Shown here one piece after another: positions 6,976 to 9,762 of a DNA stretch of 9,762 bases. The first letter of the stretch is position 1. Each line of letters opens with the position of its first letter. The stretch spans positions 1-9,762 of the forward strand of contig JAJYLM010000074.1 in assembly GCA_021787655.1 (NCBI GenBank), written 5' to 3'. The notes beneath the pieces were generated by a model, which saw only the letters and a list, made by a program, of their open reading frames with translations, did not search any database and had not been told where the DNA came from. Source of the stretch: a bacterium. GTDB taxonomy: Bacteria; JAMCPX01. The position numbers were made by a program, and so were the translations under genes.

Positions 6976-7612
6976 ACAGCAACCTTTCTATTGAAGTTTT
7001 CGTAATCGCTCCGTCCCTTATATACACAAGACGGCCGTCCGTGACATCAACTACCGTCGATGGTGTACCTTGTATAATACCTGCATCGACGATAAGGTCA
7101 ACCTTATCGGTTATGCGGTCCGGAAGTGCCTGTATGGAGAGCGCCGGTGCTTCGCTTGAGATATTGGCACTCGTGGAAACAAGGGGGTGGTCGAAGGCCT
7201 GGAACAGGGAAGCGGGAAAGGGATGCGGCGACTGGCGCACGGCGATGGTGCCGCTGCCTCCGGTCAGCAGTGCACTGACACCGGGCTTTGCCCTGAATAT
7301 CATGGTGAGGGGACCGGGCCAGTATGCTTCGATCAACCGTTGCGCAATCTGCGGCAGTCCGTTAACAAGTTCCCCCAGCATTCGGATGTCCCGGATCAGC
7401 AGGATCAATGGTTTGTTCAGCGGACGCTGTTTTATCTCAAAGATCCTGCCGAGTGCAGCATCATTGAATGCATCGCACCCGATGCCGTAGACGGTTTCTG
7501 TCGGATACACCATGATGTCCCCCTTTCTCAGCGCATCAGCGATCCGGTCCCTGGTACCTGTATCGTGCAGGACGCGGTCCACCGGGAACATCGCAAAAGA
7601 AGGTGTAGTCAT
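6953..7612 (-). CDS. tsaC: Threonylcarbamoyl-AMP synthase (TsaC/YrdC/Sua5 type)
   Basis: This enzyme makes L-threonylcarbamoyladenylate from threonine, bicarbonate and ATP. TsaB/D/E then transfer the threonylcarbamoyl group to A37 of ANN-decoding tRNAs (t6A). The 219-residue protein carries the YrdC-domain signatures MVYPTETVYGIGCDA (34-48), the basic motif KQRPLNKPL (61-69), YWPGPLT (97-103), TIAVRQSP (122-129), STSANIS (146-152) and PSTVVD (184-189). It is a single YrdC domain without the extra C-terminal domain of long Sua5 proteins (about 340 residues), so it matches the short TsaC form. The ATG at 7612 lacks a clear Shine-Dalgarno sequence. The next ATG (7591) is no better, and the first keeps the usual distance to the PTETVYG block. 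It begins 39 bases after purE and overlaps the DUF1015 gene by 23 bases, suggesting one transcript. Confidence 0.94.
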   Translation of the reverse strand: MTTPSFAMFPVDRVLHDTGTRDRIADALRKGDIMVYPTETVYGIGCDAFNDAALGRIFEIKQRPLNKPLILLIRDIRMLGELVNGLPQIAQRLIEAYWPGPLTMIFRAKPGVSALLTGGSGTIAVRQSPHPFPASLFQAFDHPLVSTSANISSEAPALSIQALPDRITDKVDLIVDAGIIQGTPSTVVDVTDGRLVYIRDGAITKTSIERLLYDRDKTI

Positions 7613-7651
7613 GGATAAATTCCGGATACCGGGAGCCGGAGGACGACGGGC

Positions 7652-8131
7652 CTATTTCTTCTTGTCGGCGGGCTTGCTGAAGCTCTGCCTGTATTCGATC
7701 AGCTTCTTGTGCAGTGCTTCGTCGTGAACAGCGAGGATCTCGATGGCAAGCAGGGCTGCATTCTTTGCCCCCGCTTCTCCGATGGCAACCGTTGCAACCG
7801 GTATGCCCCCGGGCATCTGCACGGTTGACAGAAGCGCATCCATGCCGGACAGGTACGACGATGGAAGCGGTACACCGATAACCGGCAGCACCGTCTGCGA
7901 TGCCAGAACGCCTGCAAGATGGGCCGCCCCGCCGGCACCTGCTATAATGACCCCGTATCCATTGTCCTTTGCCTGGACCGCGAGGTCCCTCGTCTTACCG
8001 GGTGTCCGGTGGGCTGACGAGACAAGCATATCGTAGCTTACGGAAAAGCTGTCCAGAACCTTTGCAGACTCAGACATGAACTTTTCGTCCGAGCTGCTCC
8101 CCATGACAATCAATATCTTTTTGTTGTTCAT
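7652..8131 (-). CDS. purE: N5-carboxyaminoimidazole ribonucleotide mutase PurE
   Basis: PurE (class I) converts N5-CAIR, made by PurK, to CAIR in de novo purine synthesis, in the cytoplasm as an octamer. At 159 residues it has the normal length. Signatures are VMGSSSD (9-15), SSAHRTP (38-44, with the catalytic His41), AGAGGAAHLAG (64-74) and MPGGIPVATVAIGEAGAKNAA (106-126, read as two blocks: PGGIPVATVAIG and GAKNAA). SAHRTP is the form seen in class I enzymes rather than class II AIR carboxylases. purK is not next to it; the following genes are tsaC and DUF1015. The C-terminus ends in a short lysine tail (ADKKK). The ATG at 8131 has no Shine-Dalgarno sequence and directly follows a promoter-like element, so the mRNA may be leaderless. 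Confidence 0.97.
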   Translation of the reverse strand: MNNKKILIVMGSSSDEKFMSESAKVLDSFSVSYDMLVSSAHRTPGKTRDLAVQAKDNGYGVIIAGAGGAAHLAGVLASQTVLPVIGVPLPSSYLSGMDALLSTVQMPGGIPVATVAIGEAGAKNAALLAIEILAVHDEALHKKLIEYRQSFSKPADKKK

Positions 8132-8139
8132 ATGATTTT

Positions 8140-8168
8140 TTTAAACCACACGCATTCCGATTGATCAA
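8140..8168 (-). promoter_or_regulatory. Candidate promoter of purE, possibly giving a leaderless mRNA
   Basis: On the minus strand TTGATC (8168-8163) is followed after 17 bases by TTTAAA (8145-8140), each matching the sigma-70 consensus at 4 of 6 positions. The -10 ends 8 bases before the ATG at 8131, placing the transcript start about 2 bases from it. The intervening A-rich sequence has no ribosome binding site. The 74-base gap to the upstream gene also holds a direct repeat of GGCCAGAG (8196-8189 and 8183-8176, minus strand) of unknown meaning. Confidence 0.35.
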
Positions 8169-8205
8169 CTAAATGCTCTGGCCGTGGTCTCTGGCCGGAT
8201 ATATG

Positions 8206-9534
8206 CTACTGAATCCGTTTTTTATAATGCTTGCTTGCAACGCTGGTGAAGAGCGCCGATATGGCAACAGCAGCGAGGATAAGCATATAGGGCAGTACGG
8301 GCAGCCGGAATCTTGGTTCTGCCTCGGGCCCTGCAGAAACGACGATAAAGTAGGCTATGATAAACAACAGGGTCAGCAGTTCCCTGATGTATCCCTCGCC
8401 GGCAATCACGAGGATGCCGATAAGAATGAGCAGCCCTGTGAGCACGGTAAACACAAGCTGGTAGATGACAGCGCTTGTGACAATGAAAGGATCCGACATC
8501 ATCATATGGAGTGCTTCGTGCACGCTGTGTCCCTGCCACATGATCCCAAGAAACCTCGGAGGAATGCCGGCAAGTTTGAAGACAGCATAGCGCTCCGGCG
8601 ATAACAGCATATTGATACTGCCTTTCATCATGACCTTGCCGTATGCGTAGGGATGATGAACGATGACATTGAATGCCTTGTCCCGCATAAACTGATATTT
8701 GTTGACCAGGGAGAGCCCCGCAGGAACAGCGGCCTTCAGCCTGTCCTGTACGGTCTTCAACGGCAGGTTTTCAATGTCCGATATAACACCTGCAGCCCGG
8801 TAGTAGTACAGGTTGACATCCTGGATGGAACAGAAGCCCTTGTACCGGTCAACAACATAATTCCTCACAAACCACGGGGCTACGGCCACTGCGGTGAGGA
8901 CGATGATCCCGGCTGCGTGCAGTATCCTGTCTTTGAAGGACAGCCAGGAGACCGCTATGTAGGTAAAGGCATAGGCAAACGGCAGGTAGAGAATAACGGG
9001 CCTGAAATAAGCGCCAACACCCGTGGTGACCGCTGCCATAACCAGTGCAGAGGTACTTTTCTGTTTCAAGGATTTTATAAAGAAATAGGTACTGAGGAGC
9101 AGAAAGATCACAAAGATAGTCTCGGAAAGGAGGATGTTTGCATAAATGATGCTCACAGGTTCGATGACAGAGAGCGCCGACGCTATCCGTGCAACCCTCT
9201 TTGAAAACAACAGGTTCGCATTCATATACAACAACAGGGGAGTAAGCCCGGAAAGTAAAATCTGCAAAAACAGGGCGATGGCCGGCTTCTGCCCCAAAAA
9301 TTTGTAGACTGCAGCAAGATACAGGGGATAACCCGGCGACCTCCTGAGCCCGGGTTCCCCGCCGTGCGGCAAATAGTAACCATGCTGTTCTATGTTGATA
9401 CCCAGCAGGTTGTACTCATAGGAATCCACCAGAAAGAACCGGCTGTTGTTTTGAAAGGTTGAAAAAAAAGGAACAAGCCGTATCCCTACATAGAGCACAA
9501 ATACAAGAAACAGAAAAACCACATCTTTTTTCAT
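8206..9534 (-). CDS. GT-C membrane glycosyltransferase, GT39/ArnT-like
   Basis: The 442-residue protein is a multi-pass inner-membrane protein, with about nine or more hydrophobic helices by eye. It has the pattern of GT39/PMT-type enzymes, which move sugars from polyprenyl-phosphate donors onto proteins, lipids or polysaccharides on the periplasmic side. Marks include an acid in the first loop (LVDSYEYN, Asp37, the usual catalytic or metal position), RRSPGYPLYL (64-73), LLSETIF (135-141), YFRPVILYLP (176-185), APWFVRNY (219-226) and EPRFRLPVLPY (406-416). Acceptor and donor cannot be read. I start at the ATG at 9534 because GGAG (9547-9544) lies 9 bases upstream and MKKDVV then leads straight into the first helix. 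An ATG five codons earlier (9549) has a poorer site. The gene follows the C-terminally anchored protein closely, suggesting one operon, and the anchored protein or its glycans could be the acceptor (inference). Confidence 0.85.
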   Translation of the reverse strand: MKKDVVFLFLVFVLYVGIRLVPFFSTFQNNSRFFLVDSYEYNLLGINIEQHGYYLPHGGEPGLRRSPGYPLYLAAVYKFLGQKPAIALFLQILLSGLTPLLLYMNANLLFSKRVARIASALSVIEPVSIIYANILLSETIFVIFLLLSTYFFIKSLKQKSTSALVMAAVTTGVGAYFRPVILYLPFAYAFTYIAVSWLSFKDRILHAAGIIVLTAVAVAPWFVRNYVVDRYKGFCSIQDVNLYYYRAAGVISDIENLPLKTVQDRLKAAVPAGLSLVNKYQFMRDKAFNVIVHHPYAYGKVMMKGSINMLLSPERYAVFKLAGIPPRFLGIMWQGHSVHEALHMMMSDPFIVTSAVIYQLVFTVLTGLLILIGILVIAGEGYIRELLTLLFIIAYFIVVSAGPEAEPRFRLPVLPYMLILAAVAISALFTSVASKHYKKRIQ

Positions 9535-9543
9535 ATTAATGGA

Positions 9544-9547
9544 CTCC
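9544..9547 (-). promoter_or_regulatory. Ribosome binding site favouring the second ATG of the glycosyltransferase gene
   Basis: GGAG on the minus strand is 9 bases before the ATG at 9534. The ATG at 9549 has only AAAAGGG directly abutting it and a lone GGA 6 bases away, so the shorter protein is preferred. Both starts remain possible. Confidence 0.4.
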
Positions 9548-9561
9548 ATCCCTTTTCCGCA

Positions 9562-9762
9562 TCATTTTGCAATCCTCCGGGCCTTTTTTTTGAGGGCACC
9601 GATAACCAGGAACGGTAAGATACCAATGAGCAGGGACAGGACTGTGTCAGAAACAGTGACCGCCCCTGTCGTATTACAGGAACATCCGCCGGATGAACCC
9701 GAACCGCTGCCCGGTGCCTTCCACAAGTACAGGTATCCTTCCCGTGTGGCAGCAGCAACGGC
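9562..9762 (-). CDS. C-terminal part of an exported protein with a Cys-containing C-terminal sorting/anchor signal
   Basis: The frame enters from the right edge and gives 66 residues before TGA at 9564-9562. The visible part begins AVAAATREGYLYLWKAPG, like the last strand pair of a beta-propeller or FG-GAP/PQQ-type repeat (inference). A flexible linker SGSGSSGG then leads to GGCSC (25-29), a short polar stretch, one hydrophobic helix (about 38-57, VSDTVLSLLIG onwards) and the basic tail KKKARRIAK. Gly/Ser linker, Cys, helix and basic tail are the layout of C-terminal protein-sorting domains such as MYXO-CTERM, JDVT-CTERM and GlyGly-CTERM, where a dedicated intramembrane protease cuts and re-anchors the protein. 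The VSDTVLSLL stretch is closest in feel to JDVT-CTERM, but I cannot assign it. The protein is likely exported and held at the inner or outer membrane. The glycosyltransferase gene begins 27 bases further on, or 12 if its earlier ATG is used. Confidence 0.75.
   Translation of the reverse strand, partial: AVAAATREGYLYLWKAPGSGSGSSGGCSCNTTGAVTVSDTVLSLLIGILPFLVIGALKKKARRIAK

Noticed and set aside
7187..7618. Plus-strand frames of 143 codons here and of 143 and 183 codons around 8173-8604 and 8653-9204
   Set aside because: They lie antisense to tsaC and the glycosyltransferase, both clearly conserved proteins, and show no family motif.
7613..7651. CCGG-rich inverted repeats between purE and tsaC, considered as a terminator
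   Set aside because: The stem is only about five pairs with a ten-base loop and no T-run. The close spacing of the genes fits a continuous transcript better.
8176..8196. Direct repeat CTCTGGCC twice with GGCC pairing in the purE upstream gap, considered as a terminator or repeat array
   Set aside because: Only two short copies exist, the possible stem is four pairs with a nine-base loop, and no T-run follows.

Overview
The window is a gene-dense piece of a Gram-negative bacterial chromosome. All eight recognisable genes lie on the minus strand, so transcription runs from high to low coordinates. Two genes are cut by the window edges. The Gram-negative assignment rests on a protein with a C-terminal Omp85-like outer-membrane barrel. 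Base composition is moderately GC-rich by eye, and the mix of genes would fit Nitrospirota or a Desulfobacterota-like lineage. That affiliation is an impression, not something the sequence proves. I see no tRNA, rRNA, CRISPR array, insertion sequence, prophage or integration scar.

In order of transcription: (1) 9762-9562, the C-terminal tail of an exported protein that ends in a Gly/Ser-rich linker, a GGCSC motif, one membrane helix and a basic tail. This is the layout of a C-terminal sorting/anchoring signal. (2) 9534-8206, a multi-pass GT-C glycosyltransferase of the GT39/ArnT-like type. (3) 8131-7652, purE (purine synthesis). (4) 7612-6953, a TsaC/YrdC/Sua5-type threonylcarbamoyl-AMP synthase (tRNA t6A). 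(5) 6975-5695, a DUF1015 protein overlapping tsaC by 23 bases. (6) 5597-2754, a secreted protein that joins a zinc-metallopeptidase-like domain, a TolB-like beta-propeller and an Omp85-like barrel. (7) 2757-1423, a MATE-family exporter whose TTG start overlaps the stop of gene 6. (8) 1208-282, nadA (quinolinate synthase). (9) 209 to the left edge, the start of anmK (anhydro-MurNAc kinase).

Spacing suggests four transcription groups: the anchored protein with the glycosyltransferase; purE-tsaC-DUF1015, closed by a strong hairpin at 5651-5679; the barrel protein with the MATE exporter; and nadA with anmK. Three of the four group leads or boundaries (purE, the barrel protein, nadA) have little or no Shine-Dalgarno sequence. 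Each instead has a promoter-like element ending 8-9 bases before the ATG, which would give nearly leaderless mRNAs. The housekeeping genes are ordinary. The parts that deserve attention are the three-domain outer-membrane protein coupled to a MATE transporter, the C-terminal sorting signal next to a glycosyltransferase, the DUF1015 gene, and the leaderless-type starts.
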